From a virus: DNA of 40,228 bases. Of the stretch, positions 1 through 8,005 are shown one piece after another (the first letter of the stretch is position 1; every line of letters starts with the position of its first letter). The notes under the pieces were generated by a model that made no database searches, had not been told where the DNA came from, and saw only the letters and a list, made by a program, of their open reading frames with translations. Made by a program: the position numbers and the translations under genes. The stretch is taken from positions 1 through 40,228 of the IMG/VR virus record IMGVR_UViG_3300043449_000686; one strand, written 5' to 3'.

Positions 1-306
1 CTAATCGGCAGCACTGGTGCGACATGGCCTTACTACAGAACCTTTACGACGGTTGGGGCAGCGCTCATCACAAACCAAGGCTCCACTACCAATCAGCTCG
101 CCGCCAACGCCGGGCCTCCGCTGTCCTCGTTTGTGATTTCAACGCAGTCCTACATACCAGCGTCTTATGTGGACACTTCAGCCCCGTGGGACATGACGTT
201 TGAGTGGGGGGCGCAGATTGCCAACACCGGGGCACTCACCAACACCTTTTGCCGCCGGTTCCAAGTCATTGTCACGCTTCCGGCTGATACGAGGGTGAGC
301 CAATGA
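1..306 (+). CDS. 3' end of an unidentified protein (partial)
   Basis: Frame 1 is open from the first base of the window to the TGA at 304-306, giving 101 residues with no start codon, so the gene begins to the left. The sequence is rich in Thr, Ala, Gly, Asn and Ser with few charged residues and reads like a beta-rich virion protein (for example ITNQGSTTNQLAAN and FEWGAQIANTGALTNTF). It ends in a TGA that overlaps an ATG (ATGA at 303-306). Its position just before the lysis cassette suggests a tail or capsid decoration protein. I do not recognise the family. Confidence is high that it is coding and low for any role. Confidence 0.7.
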   Translation, partial: LIGSTGATWPYYRTFTTVGAALITNQGSTTNQLAANAGPPLSSFVISTQSYIPASYVDTSAPWDMTFEWGAQIANTGALTNTFCRRFQVIVTLPADTRVSQ

Positions 307-345
307 CCCGCTTCGCCCTCATCGAAAACGTCACACAATTTAACT

Positions 346-603
346 ATGTCACAAGACTCTTACGATCCAAACAGTGTGGACTCGCAACTGACAGAAATAA
401 AAACAATCCTTAAAGGGCATGTTATTGAAACTAAGGAATACAGGAAACGTAAAGATGCAGAAGACTCAAAACTCACTGCGCGAGTTTCGGCTCTTGAAGG
501 TGACAAAAAGAAACTCCTCGGGTTTGTTGCTGGAGTCAGTGCTGCATCAGGTGGAATTGGAGCTTTCGTAGCAAAGTATTTCGGTGGTAGTAGTGGTCAT
601 TAA
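346..603 (+). CDS. Small membrane-anchored helical protein, possibly lysis-associated
   Basis: This 85-residue protein starts at an ATG 40 nt after the preceding stop. Residues 10-57 are charged and heptad-like (SQLTEIKTIL, then SKLTARVSALEGDKKK), consistent with a coiled coil. Residues 57-77 (LLGFVAGVSAASGGIGAFVA) form one Gly/Ala-rich membrane segment near the C-terminus. This layout resembles the XhlA-type or haemolysin-like membrane proteins next to phage holins, but there is no strong sequence match that I can see. It lies directly upstream of a two-helix holin candidate, and its last 20 codons overlap only the upstream alternative start of that gene. I infer a membrane role in lysis; a tail-associated protein is an alternative. 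Confidence 0.6.
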   Translation: MSQDSYDPNSVDSQLTEIKTILKGHVIETKEYRKRKDAEDSKLTARVSALEGDKKKLLGFVAGVSAASGGIGAFVAKYFGGSSGH

Positions 604-634
604 CGACAAACAAGAAGAAAGAAAGGTAATAAGC

Positions 635-832
635 ATGAAAAGCTGGAAAACATCTGCAACTGGTATCACTGCAATCATCGCCGCTGTTGCTGGGGCGTTG
701 AATCTGATCTTCGATAACAAGCCCGAAACCAATCCTGATTGGACTGCTGTTATCTCCGCTGTGACTGCTGGTGTTGGTTTGATCTTCGCCCGTGACAACA
801 ATAAGACGTCTGAGGATGTCAACGTGAAATGA
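635..832 (+). CDS. Holin-like protein with two membrane segments
   Basis: This 65-residue protein has two predicted membrane helices, at about 8-26 (ATGITAIIAAVAGALNLIF) and 36-52 (WTAVISAVTAGVGLIFA), joined by a polar loop with two acidic residues. The polar C-terminal tail ends DVNVK. I chose the ATG at 635 over the upstream in-frame GTG because GAAAGG at 621-626 sits 8 nt before it. Size, topology and position beside spanin genes fit a class II holin, which forms lesions in the inner membrane to trigger lysis. Its stop overlaps the inner spanin start (ATGA), implying coupled translation. Function is inferred; no experiment-linked homologue can be named from sequence alone. Confidence 0.65.
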   Translation: MKSWKTSATGITAIIAAVAGALNLIFDNKPETNPDWTAVISAVTAGVGLIFARDNNKTSEDVNVK

Positions 833-1086
833 GTGTCACTGCTGCAATCCTTACTTTGTTAGGGATTGTAGTCCCTTTTATCCTTTGGCTTGCTCGCCGA
901 AGGATTGACAAGTCTGAGACAAGAGAAGAAATCCTACGGAGGTATGAAGAAGAGTCTCGTAAAGCAATTGGCCGGGCTGATGTTGATGCTGTCAACCGTC
1001 AGCTTGATGAGCGGTTGCGCCAGCTTAATCGTAATACCATCGGACAAGGAAGTGACTCGAATCTTAAAGGGGCAAATAAGCCCTAA
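829..1086 (+). CDS. Inner-membrane spanin (Rz-like)
   Basis: This 85-residue protein begins with one membrane segment (residues 4-22, TAAILTLLGIVVPFILWLA), followed by RRR and a long charged helical region (EEILRRYEEESRKAIGRA, VNRQLDERLRQLN). This is the usual layout of an i-spanin: N-terminal anchor plus periplasmic coiled coil. A lipoprotein gene begins inside it in another frame (944) and continues past its end, exactly as in Rz/Rz1 pairs. Together they would bridge the periplasm and fuse inner and outer membranes in the last step of lysis. The start overlaps the holin-like stop (ATGA). The call rests on topology and gene embedding rather than on sequence identity. Confidence 0.75.
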   Translation: MSVTAAILTLLGIVVPFILWLARRRIDKSETREEILRRYEEESRKAIGRADVDAVNRQLDERLRQLNRNTIGQGSDSNLKGANKP

Positions 1087-1180
1087 AGACGGTTATCTTG
1101 TTCCTGATGCCCGAATGCTGGAGATTCTCGACGCGATTGGTGAACGTGAAATAAAGACACGAAAGATTGTAACGGAATGA
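944..1180 (+). CDS. Outer-membrane lipoprotein spanin (Rz1-like), partly embedded in the i-spanin gene
   Basis: This 78-residue protein has a textbook lipoprotein signal: basic n-region MKKSLVKQ, hydrophobic stretch LAGLMLMLSTVSL and lipobox MSGC with the lipidated Cys at residue 25. The mature part is about 54 residues, polar, with a charged C-terminus (EREIKTRKIVTE). The reading frame is +1 relative to the i-spanin for its first 143 nt. I chose the ATG at 944 because it gives the complete signal peptide. A GGAGG at 938-942 is only 1 nt away, so initiation may depend on coupling. The stop overlaps the next start (ATGA at 1177-1180). The product would sit in the outer membrane, which implies a Gram-negative host. 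Confidence 0.78.
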   Translation: MKKSLVKQLAGLMLMLSTVSLMSGCASLIVIPSDKEVTRILKGQISPKDGYLVPDARMLEILDAIGEREIKTRKIVTE

Positions 1181-1638
1181 TAACTACTCTTGATGTCATT
1201 AAAGCTCTGATTGTCGAGGCGGATCAGTATCCTCGATATCCCTACATGGTCAGAGCATATGACGTTTTTGTCTTCTCTAAAGATTTCATTGAAGATGATT
1301 GGAATGATTTCTGGAGGAAATGGAAGTTTGCAAATGACTTCGTGTATGTGCCGGGCAGTGGGATGTGTGAGGAGTTCTCACTGGAAGCAATCACGAAATT
1401 CTTGCGAAGTAATCGCAAACGTGATCCAAAAGCTAATGTTACTGCTGGAGCTTTTGAAGTTCGGATGTCGATTGGTGATAAGCCTGTCAATGCAGTGTCG
1501 GATGGTGGTCATGATACAGTCATAATTGCGGTAACAAAAGATCAACAAACCATTGAACTATATGTTTGGGAACCACAAAACGAACGTTGGTGTTTGCTTG
1601 CTGATGCTGATTGTGTGTTGCATGATGTCTTCCTGTAA
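1177..1638 (+). CDS. Cysteine-peptidase-fold protein (Map66/lectin-like phage family), candidate lysis enzyme
   Basis: The 153 residues show the pattern of a phage family loosely called lectin-like or Map66-like. FVYVPGSGMCEEFSLEAI places Cys64 followed by two Glu, GGHDTVIIAVT gives His112, and YVWEPQNERW gives Glu132 and Gln134. A Cys...His...E/Q order is that of papain-like or transglutaminase-like folds. The gene overlaps the o-spanin stop by 4 nt and lies in the lysis cassette, where an endolysin would be expected. No canonical lysozyme, amidase or endopeptidase is visible elsewhere in the window. It may therefore be a peptidoglycan peptidase, but a structural or host-directed role is equally possible. 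Family assignment is moderate; enzymatic role is inference. Confidence 0.55.
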   Translation: MITTLDVIKALIVEADQYPRYPYMVRAYDVFVFSKDFIEDDWNDFWRKWKFANDFVYVPGSGMCEEFSLEAITKFLRSNRKRDPKANVTAGAFEVRMSIGDKPVNAVSDGGHDTVIIAVTKDQQTIELYVWEPQNERWCLLADADCVLHDVFL

Positions 1639-1684
1639 GACTACTGAAGCACTAGTTGTGCCTGAAGTTCCTGTCGCACGTTAA
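1562..1684 (+). CDS. Tiny lipoprotein overlapping the preceding gene in another frame
   Basis: This 40-residue frame begins inside the preceding gene and ends 2 nt before the next start at 1687. The sequence reads MFGNHKTN, then VGVCLLMLIVCCMMSSC, then a short polar tail ending VPEVPVAR. It has a charged n-region, a hydrophobic core and a lipobox-like MSSC, so the mature lipopeptide would be only about 16 residues. ATG codons at 1604, 1622 and 1625 are alternatives, but only 1562 gives a full signal peptide. No clear ribosome binding site is present. It could be a second o-spanin-like or lysis-accessory lipoprotein. That the frame runs past the upstream stop to fill the gap exactly supports it. 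Confidence 0.45.
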   Translation: MFGNHKTNVGVCLLMLIVCCMMSSCKTTEALVVPEVPVAR

Positions 1685-1686
1685 TC

Positions 1687-2889
1687 ATGAGCACTCAAAC
1701 GATTACAGACTGGTTGACGTTCACGCCCGCAGGTGTGATACGCAAAGCTAAGGCATACATTGATTTGCCTGCGTTTTCGTATGCTTCGCAAGGGACTGCT
1801 GGTCAAGCATCTATAATCGTTGCTCAATTTAACTTTTCTGCCTCACGTAACTTTTACTTGCTTACGCGCCCCGCGAAGCCGACTGGAGTGAACTACGGAC
1901 TCTGTATTCGTTATCGCGTCGGAAACACAGTTTACCGTTACAAGTTGTGGGAAGACTCTTCATTCATTCTTGGAGGAGTTTCACTCTACAACAAAGAGTT
2001 GATCAAAGCGAACTTCGTTCTTGAAGTTTGGAATTTTGCAGGCAGTGCAAGTTCGCAGGCGAGTGCATTGCGAATGATCACAAGCGTGAGGTCAATGCCC
2101 ACAAATCTGCGTAGCATTGCGGATTATGCGCTTGCGGTTGGGGCGGAGTTTACGAACTTACAGAATATCAATCCAACACTTCCAGCTACTCCATCTCACA
2201 GGTGGACTTGTGATGGTGCAGATACCACAGTTCCTTGGACTGATTCAATCGCTGGCGTTCAGTTTTCAACTGCTGGCTCTGTGGGAACTCCAACGGCTCC
2301 GTATTTAGAATCTCCAGATTCTACGTGGTTGCGTGGGCGTTGGAAATTCACTGACGGTTCTGCACGTAACTTTTATACTACCTTTCCATATTCGACTTGG
2401 GACGGTATGATGTTGTATGTTGTTGGGGCTGTCACTTTAGGTGGAGCTTTGCAGCGCACTATGCTTCGGATGACAAACTTCTTTGATATGGCTGTCGGGA
2501 ACACTGATCAGTTGCGCTGTGGTCAGAACTCAGGCTTCTTTGACCAGACAATCCCAGATAGCCTCCCTCATATTTTCTCTGTTGGCCGTCTTGCAAGCCC
2601 TTTCACATTCATGAATGGAAGGATTGATGAGCTTGGAGGTGGTAGTTCTAGCGACGCATCAATCACTCCTGTGACTGGTTCACTTGATTTTGCACTTGCC
2701 ACTGAAAAAACTGGACTAAATGATGGTCGATTAGACATTGCAGAGGTTTTGATTTTCAAGGATCGTTTTGAGGCTCAAGGTTCAGCTTTTGATCTTGCTG
2801 TTCAAAAGTATCTTAATTGGTATCATTTTGGCACTGTGACATTCCCTTTCACTTTTGACACCGGGTCAGCATGGTTGGATAACGCATAA
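1687..2889 (+). CDS. Tail fibre or receptor-binding protein with LamG-like domain
   Basis: This 400-residue protein has a beta-rich N-terminal part (about 1-130) and a C-terminal concanavalin A/LamG-like jelly roll (about 165-385). The hallmark end of such domains is present at about 349-378: LDIAEVLIFKDRF followed by a helix leading to LNWYHFG, matching the usual pattern of (I/L)AEvliydraLs...YLn.Kyg. The loop GRIDELGGGSSSDASI resembles a ligand-site loop. LamG-like domains bind sugars or proteins, so adhesion to the host surface is likely. It starts 2 nt after the tiny lipoprotein stop and is followed by a second fibre-type gene 6 nt downstream, so both probably belong to the adhesion apparatus. 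Confidence 0.65.
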   Translation: MSTQTITDWLTFTPAGVIRKAKAYIDLPAFSYASQGTAGQASIIVAQFNFSASRNFYLLTRPAKPTGVNYGLCIRYRVGNTVYRYKLWEDSSFILGGVSLYNKELIKANFVLEVWNFAGSASSQASALRMITSVRSMPTNLRSIADYALAVGAEFTNLQNINPTLPATPSHRWTCDGADTTVPWTDSIAGVQFSTAGSVGTPTAPYLESPDSTWLRGRWKFTDGSARNFYTTFPYSTWDGMMLYVVGAVTLGGALQRTMLRMTNFFDMAVGNTDQLRCGQNSGFFDQTIPDSLPHIFSVGRLASPFTFMNGRIDELGGGSSSDASITPVTGSLDFALATEKTGLNDGRLDIAEVLIFKDRFEAQGSAFDLAVQKYLNWYHFGTVTFPFTFDTGSAWLDNA

Positions 2890-2895
2890 CAAATT

Positions 2896-4026
2896 ATGAA
2901 AAAGAAATTGGCAGCAGTATTCTTCGGAACTTATCTTGCCTCTCTAGGCATTATGATCGCAGCAGATGATTTCATCAAGGGCGTTGATTTCACTGGTGCA
3001 TCAAGTTTTTCACCATCACAGTTGAATCAATTGGTGGATAATGCTTCGCCGGGCGCTTATCGTGGTATTGTGATATTCACGAACTCTGCACCAACAGCAG
3101 CCTACGGACGATACATTTGGCTCAACTGGAGCACCACTGTTCCTGAACTAAAGGTTTATTCGACGAATGGTGGTGGCTGGAGTAACATCACTGCAACGGC
3201 GACGATTGCGGATGGGAGTATTACTGCTGCGAATCTGGCAAGTGGAAGTGTTATTACGTCCAAGATTGCTGCTGGAAATGTTACTGCCGATGAACTCGGG
3301 ACTGGCAGCGTGATCAACAGTAAGATTGCTGCACAAGCTGTAGCTGGAACGAACATCTTTGACGCCACAATCACCAGCACCAACATTGCCACTGGCACGA
3401 TTCAAAGCGCGAACATCGCCAATGCTGCAATCACTGGCAATCTTATCGCTCCTGGAGTGATTGGCACTTATATGCTCACGAATGGTTTTTCGCTGGCTGG
3501 ATCGAACATTGCAAATGGAACGATTACAAGTCAGAATGTTGCAAATGGTGGGATTGCGCTGACTAACTTAGCTACAACAGCTGCAACGACATATTCTAGT
3601 TTAATCTATAACGGCAGTTCTTTAGCTTATGATTATCCAGTGGTGAAGTATGAAACTAACGCTTCAATGCCTACAGTAGCAAACGTGACGCATACAAATC
3701 TAGCCGGGGCTGGAACATTTACACACAGCCTTGGTGGTGTTCCTCACATAGTCAGGATTGTGTTGGTGAATAAAGCTAACACTGGAAGTGGCGGATATTC
3801 TGTTGGTGATGAGATTGGGATTGAAAGCCTAAGTGCTGTTGGACAACGCTACCATAAAGCTCTGTATGTTCCTTATGCAGATTCAACAAAAGTTGATTTG
3901 TTTTGGTATAGAGAGGATACTTATAGTTACATTAACAAAGGGCATACGGCAACTGTTACGTGTTCTGGTGCTGTCTTAGCTGCTGACTGGGACTTCAAAA
4001 TCATCGCCATCCGATTTAAGTATTAA
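2896..4026 (+). CDS. Repeat-rich tail fibre protein with a signal-peptide-like N-terminus
   Basis: This protein has 376 residues. About residues 95-225 consist of short imperfect repeats of the type GSITSxxIAxG (TIADGSITAANLASGSV, SKIAAGNVTADELGTGSV, TITSTNIATGTIQSANIA), typical of trimeric phage fibre shafts. The C-terminal 110 residues (FTHSLGGVPHIVRIVLVN, GYSVGDEIGIES, then IIAIRFKY at the end) resemble the globular tip or knob of tail proteins. Oddly, it begins MKKKLAAVFFGTYLASLGIMIAADD, which looks like a Sec signal peptide of about 23 residues; virion fibres are normally cytoplasmic. No good Shine-Dalgarno sequence precedes the ATG. A fibre is most likely; a secreted or surface-anchored adhesin made during infection is the alternative. 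Confidence 0.65.
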   Translation: MKKKLAAVFFGTYLASLGIMIAADDFIKGVDFTGASSFSPSQLNQLVDNASPGAYRGIVIFTNSAPTAAYGRYIWLNWSTTVPELKVYSTNGGGWSNITATATIADGSITAANLASGSVITSKIAAGNVTADELGTGSVINSKIAAQAVAGTNIFDATITSTNIATGTIQSANIANAAITGNLIAPGVIGTYMLTNGFSLAGSNIANGTITSQNVANGGIALTNLATTAATTYSSLIYNGSSLAYDYPVVKYETNASMPTVANVTHTNLAGAGTFTHSLGGVPHIVRIVLVNKANTGSGGYSVGDEIGIESLSAVGQRYHKALYVPYADSTKVDLFWYREDTYSYINKGHTATVTCSGAVLAADWDFKIIAIRFKY

Positions 4027-4040
4027 ACAAGATTTAATCT

Positions 4041-5057
4041 ATGCTCCTCGACATCCTCACAGAAGTTGCTCAAGAGCTAGGTCGCTCTCGTGCTGACTAC
4101 AATGATCGCAAACTTATGGTTGCTCAGATCAATCTGGCAGCCAAGGAAATTTACGATACTGATGACATTCTAGGGTGTGAGCGTGAGCAAGTGTTTAACA
4201 TTGGAACAACTGACCAACAGATCACTCTTCCATCGTATGTCGGTGAAGTCATGGGTGCTCGCAACTATGACACTCGCTCAAATATTCAACAGGTTGACAT
4301 GCGCCCTAGATATGCGCGGAGCGGATGGAAGAAACCGTTTCAACAATGGCCGTATCTGCAATGGCGCAAGAAGGGCAACACGCCTGTTTGCCGTAATCTT
4401 GTTGACGAGGCTGCGATAACGGTTTCACTACCTGATGGTGTTGTAGCAGAGCGTGATTTCACTGTCTCGATTACTGGATCGAATGAGCAGTCATCACGTG
4501 TTATGGACACAGTTTCGTTTGCTGTTGGCGACAACACGAAGACAACCACGAAGTTCTTTAGCGACATCGAATCAATCGTCAAGAACAAGGACATCGACTA
4601 CGATTTGAACGTGACGGATGTGGGCGGTAACACTGTTGCACAAGTTCCGAACACACAACTCAATTCGAGTTATCTTCTCATTCAAGTTCTTGATCGCCTC
4701 GAAACGAATAATCCCGCAGCACTCGCTGAAGTCCTCTACAAACCTCGATTCCGTCCGATGGTGTTGGACACTGATGTGTTCACTGCTGGTGAAGCATATG
4801 ACAAGTGCATCTTCTGGAAAACGATGGCATTCTTCTATGCGAAGATGGAAGGAAAAGAAGATCGTGTGCAGATGTTTGACATGAAGAGTCAATCCTTGCT
4901 CACGAATCTTATCGCATCTGCTGCTGGAAACATTGAGATGGAAGTTGACTTTGGTCGTAATGGCGTTATGGAAGCGTTCAAATACGCCGAATATGACGCC
5001 GCAGTTCGTAGCCCTCAAGACATCCGTTTGCCAGGTTCTTGCTTCACCCCACAATGA
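4041..5057 (+). CDS. Head-to-tail connector / tail tubular A-like protein
   Basis: The 338 residues start LLDILTEVAQELGRSR and continue with a helical segment (MVAQINLAAKEIYDTDDIL), a beta segment ITLPSYVGEVMGARNYD and a long C-terminal part with a helix-rich end. This order matches the adaptor or tail tubular A proteins of short-tailed phages, which dock under the portal. The neighbour downstream is a nozzle-like protein, and such genes are normally adjacent. Its stop overlaps the next start (ATGA at 5054-5057). Identification rests on layout and neighbour, with weak sequence resemblance. Confidence 0.5.
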   Translation: MLLDILTEVAQELGRSRADYNDRKLMVAQINLAAKEIYDTDDILGCEREQVFNIGTTDQQITLPSYVGEVMGARNYDTRSNIQQVDMRPRYARSGWKKPFQQWPYLQWRKKGNTPVCRNLVDEAAITVSLPDGVVAERDFTVSITGSNEQSSRVMDTVSFAVGDNTKTTTKFFSDIESIVKNKDIDYDLNVTDVGGNTVAQVPNTQLNSSYLLIQVLDRLETNNPAALAEVLYKPRFRPMVLDTDVFTAGEAYDKCIFWKTMAFFYAKMEGKEDRVQMFDMKSQSLLTNLIASAAGNIEMEVDFGRNGVMEAFKYAEYDAAVRSPQDIRLPGSCFTPQ

Positions 5058-8005
5058 GCGCCTCCCTCACATTCCTACAGAATTCGTTTGTTGGCGGTCT
5101 TAACCAACAGATTGATGGCTCGCGTTTGCAGTCAAATGAATACGGCTTGCTCGTCAATGGACGTTCTCGCTTTGACACAATTGAGCAGATTACGAATCCT
5201 GTAAATGTGACGGCGTCGGGCTGGACAAAGGTGCAAGGTGGATATGCTGCTGGCACTTTTCTGCTGGTGTTTGCAGACGGAAAAGCTTACTACAGGGATT
5301 TTGGAGCTGCATCGTCTGTGTTCACAGAAATTGTTGGATTCCAGATGTCTTCTACAGTGGATGTTATTTATGCTTGCCTTGTTCCATCGAGCACAATCAA
5401 CGGAATTCGTAAACTGGATGCAGCACTCAAATCCGTCGAAGGTCCAATCCTACTGACTGGAAATTCTACTCCGTCTCCACAAGCCATTATTGTTCAAGAC
5501 GGAATCAATCAACCTTGGATTATCTTCCCGAATGGAACAGCACGTGTCTCACAAAACTACAACCAATGGACCGTCGATAATCGTGAGTATATTCCGATGG
5601 GAAAACAGATGCTATGGCATGATGGCATCTTGTATATCGTTTCTGTGGATGGTTTGCAAATTTATCGCTCTGTCACTGGACGTCCTATGGACTTCATGGT
5701 TATCATCAAATCGGATGCTAACAAAGAAGCTTCTGAAACGGATGGTGGAGCGGCGGCGATAAGTCACAAAGTTGACTACTCTCCGATAACAGCGATTGGA
5801 ACGTTGAATTCTCCTGAGGGCGACTTCTACGTTTCAACTGCTCGCACGTCATACTCGATTCGTCCTACGTTCGACATCACGCCCTATGGTGAACCTTACT
5901 TCTCGAACTTCTCATTGTTCACCACTGGCGCAGTAAATCAATTTTCTCTGTGTGATATTCTCGGCGACTACGCTGTGATTGACTACAGTGGTATTCGCAG
6001 CTTCAATGCAGTTCAACAGTTTCGCATTGAAGGACGTAACGCCCCGTTTTCGTCCAAGATCAGCAAGCTTCTCGCTGGCATCAGGCAAGAATCGCCAGCG
6101 TCAATTACATTCGACAACTATGGATTGTTTTCTGTTGAGACGGTGTTCGGGCAAGCAATCATGGTGTTCGATACACTCACTCGCCAGTGGACTTCACTGG
6201 ATTTGTTTGACGAGTTGAAGTATGTCACGATCAAGATGTTCGCTGAAGTCAAGACTTCTAGCACTCGTCGTCTGTTCGCTATCACAGACAACAATGTCTA
6301 TGAACTTTATGCTGAATATGGTCCTGTAGCACAGGTTGGATATTATTCGCCAGAATTTAGCTCCACTGATCCCGGCATCTGTCACAAACCTGTTCTAGTG
6401 CAGATGTCGTTTCTCGATGTGCTCACAAATGGTTCGTGCTATCTTACCTTGCTTAGTGATGAGCAAGCTGGAACACGTATGCGTCGTCCTGTAGGATTTG
6501 TCAATGCGCCTGTAGCATACGCTTATCCTCCACTCACGTCTCGCAACTCAGATAAGACTCGTGAAGTTTCGTTCTATGTGTTTGACTCCGCGAGAACGTC
6601 GTGGAAGACTGGTTTGTATGTTCAGTGGTCATTCACTGGAAAGCTAGGATCAATCAAGATGATTGCAAATCCTGAGCAGATTCCTGTATCAATGCAGCAA
6701 CAGATGGCGACGGATAATTTGTCAGTGATTGCTATTTCTGTGATGGCCTCGGAACCGGGCGGAACGGTTAACATCTTCGGAACTGGATTAGCAGGGTCGT
6801 TGACTGGATCAGCAGGGTCGTTGACTTGTTTGCGGATTAACGGAACTGAGATATCGGCTTATACAGTAATCTCCGATAACTGGATTCAAGTCACACTGCC
6901 ATCGACATGGACTTCTGGTGAGCCTGTCATCACAGTTGAAGTTTGCACTGAGTCTGAGACATTTGCATTTTCGATGCTTAGCTCGTCTGTTGCGTTGAGT
7001 GACAATCCAGATTATTCACGTTACTATACTTCACCAGAAGTTGTGAATAATGCTGGCGAGAATGCTTACGATGTGATTTCGGCTGGATTGCGGAATGCTG
7101 CTGAGAACGCTTCTGCTTCCTCTGCTCCAACTGATCCTGTTGCAAACTCTGGTCCTCAAACTGTTCCTAGCCCGGCTCCCGCTACAACAAGTTCATCCAA
7201 TTCAATCTGCACTAATACACTTGGCACCAGTGCGATTCAAAGCGGAAGGCCTGTAACGATTCCGATGGTTCTCGGTGGAACTAGCACTCCAACATCCGCG
7301 ACTGGATATTTGGTTGACGTTTCGTCGATGATTCCTCTCGCTGAACGCACCCATGTTGTTGATGGTGTCACGATCGTTGCACGTATTGAGTTCTTGTTCC
7401 AGACAAACTCTGACGGATCATTCACGTTCCTTGGTGCATTTACGAATGAATTGCCATACGACTTTGCTGCAAGTTTAGCAGTGAACACTCCGAATGGATT
7501 GCGTGTGTTGTCAAACGATTACTCTAACATTTCATTCAGAGGTCGTAGTTTCTGCATGCTGAACAACGGAAGTAGTGTTCCAGAGCCAGCTCCAGAGCCT
7601 GATCCTTGTGATAGCAGTTATCCTGATACAATTAACATAGAGTTAGCAGCTATGTCTGTTGACACAGGAGCTGCTTCGATGAATGATCCATTTGTTACTC
7701 TAACAAAAACAAATGTCGGAGGTTTAATTCGGTATTCTGGTTATGGAGGAGATTTTACATTCACAGGACTTGGAGGATTTCACACAAACGCTACGATATT
7801 GTATCGAAAAGACTATCCCGGTTATGAAAGTTCTTGGGTTCTTGATGTTACATTTGATACAGTTCCTGCTGGAAGTGCGAATGGTATAGGTGTAGTTGAG
7901 GCTGAATTGATTGATGCATGCAATCCTCCTGACTTAGCGTATCCAGTTTCTCCTATAGGTCACATTACTGGATCACTGGACGTTGTTTATATCACAATCT
8001 CATGA
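5054..8005 (+). CDS. Tail nozzle (tail tubular B-like) protein with extra C-terminal domains
   Basis: This is a 983-residue protein if the ATG at 5054 is used; I prefer it to an upstream TTG because it overlaps the previous stop. The N-terminus FVGGLNQQIDGSRLQSNEYG and the following beta-propeller-like repeats (FADGKAYYRDF, DGILYIVSVDGLQIY) are typical of podovirus nozzle proteins that close the tail channel. About residues 554-640 look like an IPT/TIG fold (VNIFGTGLAGSLTG, RINGTEISAYTVISDNWIQV). A Ser/Ala/Pro linker (683-716) and a PEPAPEPDP linker (about 843) separate further beta domains. Usual family length is roughly 500-800 residues, so the C-terminal 300-400 are an extension, possibly for adhesion. 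A 21-bp tandem duplication lies at 6782-6823. Its stop overlaps the next start. Confidence 0.6.
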   Translation: MSASLTFLQNSFVGGLNQQIDGSRLQSNEYGLLVNGRSRFDTIEQITNPVNVTASGWTKVQGGYAAGTFLLVFADGKAYYRDFGAASSVFTEIVGFQMSSTVDVIYACLVPSSTINGIRKLDAALKSVEGPILLTGNSTPSPQAIIVQDGINQPWIIFPNGTARVSQNYNQWTVDNREYIPMGKQMLWHDGILYIVSVDGLQIYRSVTGRPMDFMVIIKSDANKEASETDGGAAAISHKVDYSPITAIGTLNSPEGDFYVSTARTSYSIRPTFDITPYGEPYFSNFSLFTTGAVNQFSLCDILGDYAVIDYSGIRSFNAVQQFRIEGRNAPFSSKISKLLAGIRQESPASITFDNYGLFSVETVFGQAIMVFDTLTRQWTSLDLFDELKYVTIKMFAEVKTSSTRRLFAITDNNVYELYAEYGPVAQVGYYSPEFSSTDPGICHKPVLVQMSFLDVLTNGSCYLTLLSDEQAGTRMRRPVGFVNAPVAYAYPPLTSRNSDKTREVSFYVFDSARTSWKTGLYVQWSFTGKLGSIKMIANPEQIPVSMQQQMATDNLSVIAISVMASEPGGTVNIFGTGLAGSLTGSAGSLTCLRINGTEISAYTVISDNWIQVTLPSTWTSGEPVITVEVCTESETFAFSMLSSSVALSDNPDYSRYYTSPEVVNNAGENAYDVISAGLRNAAENASASSAPTDPVANSGPQTVPSPAPATTSSSNSICTNTLGTSAIQSGRPVTIPMVLGGTSTPTSATGYLVDVSSMIPLAERTHVVDGVTIVARIEFLFQTNSDGSFTFLGAFTNELPYDFAASLAVNTPNGLRVLSNDYSNISFRGRSFCMLNNGSSVPEPAPEPDPCDSSYPDTINIELAAMSVDTGAASMNDPFVTLTKTNVGGLIRYSGYGGDFTFTGLGGFHTNATILYRKDYPGYESSWVLDVTFDTVPAGSANGIGVVEAELIDACNPPDLAYPVSPIGHITGSLDVVYITIS
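6782..6823 (+). repeat. 21-bp in-frame tandem duplication
   Basis: Two 21-bp units, 6782-6802 and 6803-6823, differ at one base (t/c at 6789/6810) and are followed by ACT of a third. They encode the repeated heptad TGLAGSL / TGSAGSL inside the IPT/TIG-like domain of the nozzle protein. This is consistent with recent slippage in a loop. Confidence 0.9.

Noticed and set aside
3362-3470. TGGCAC and TGGCAA sequences in the fibre gene resembling sigma-54 sites
   Set aside because: They lie in coding sequence on the plus strand; the TGGCAC copies have wrong spacing, and TGGCAATCTTATCGCT has correct spacing but sits mid-gene, as expected by chance.
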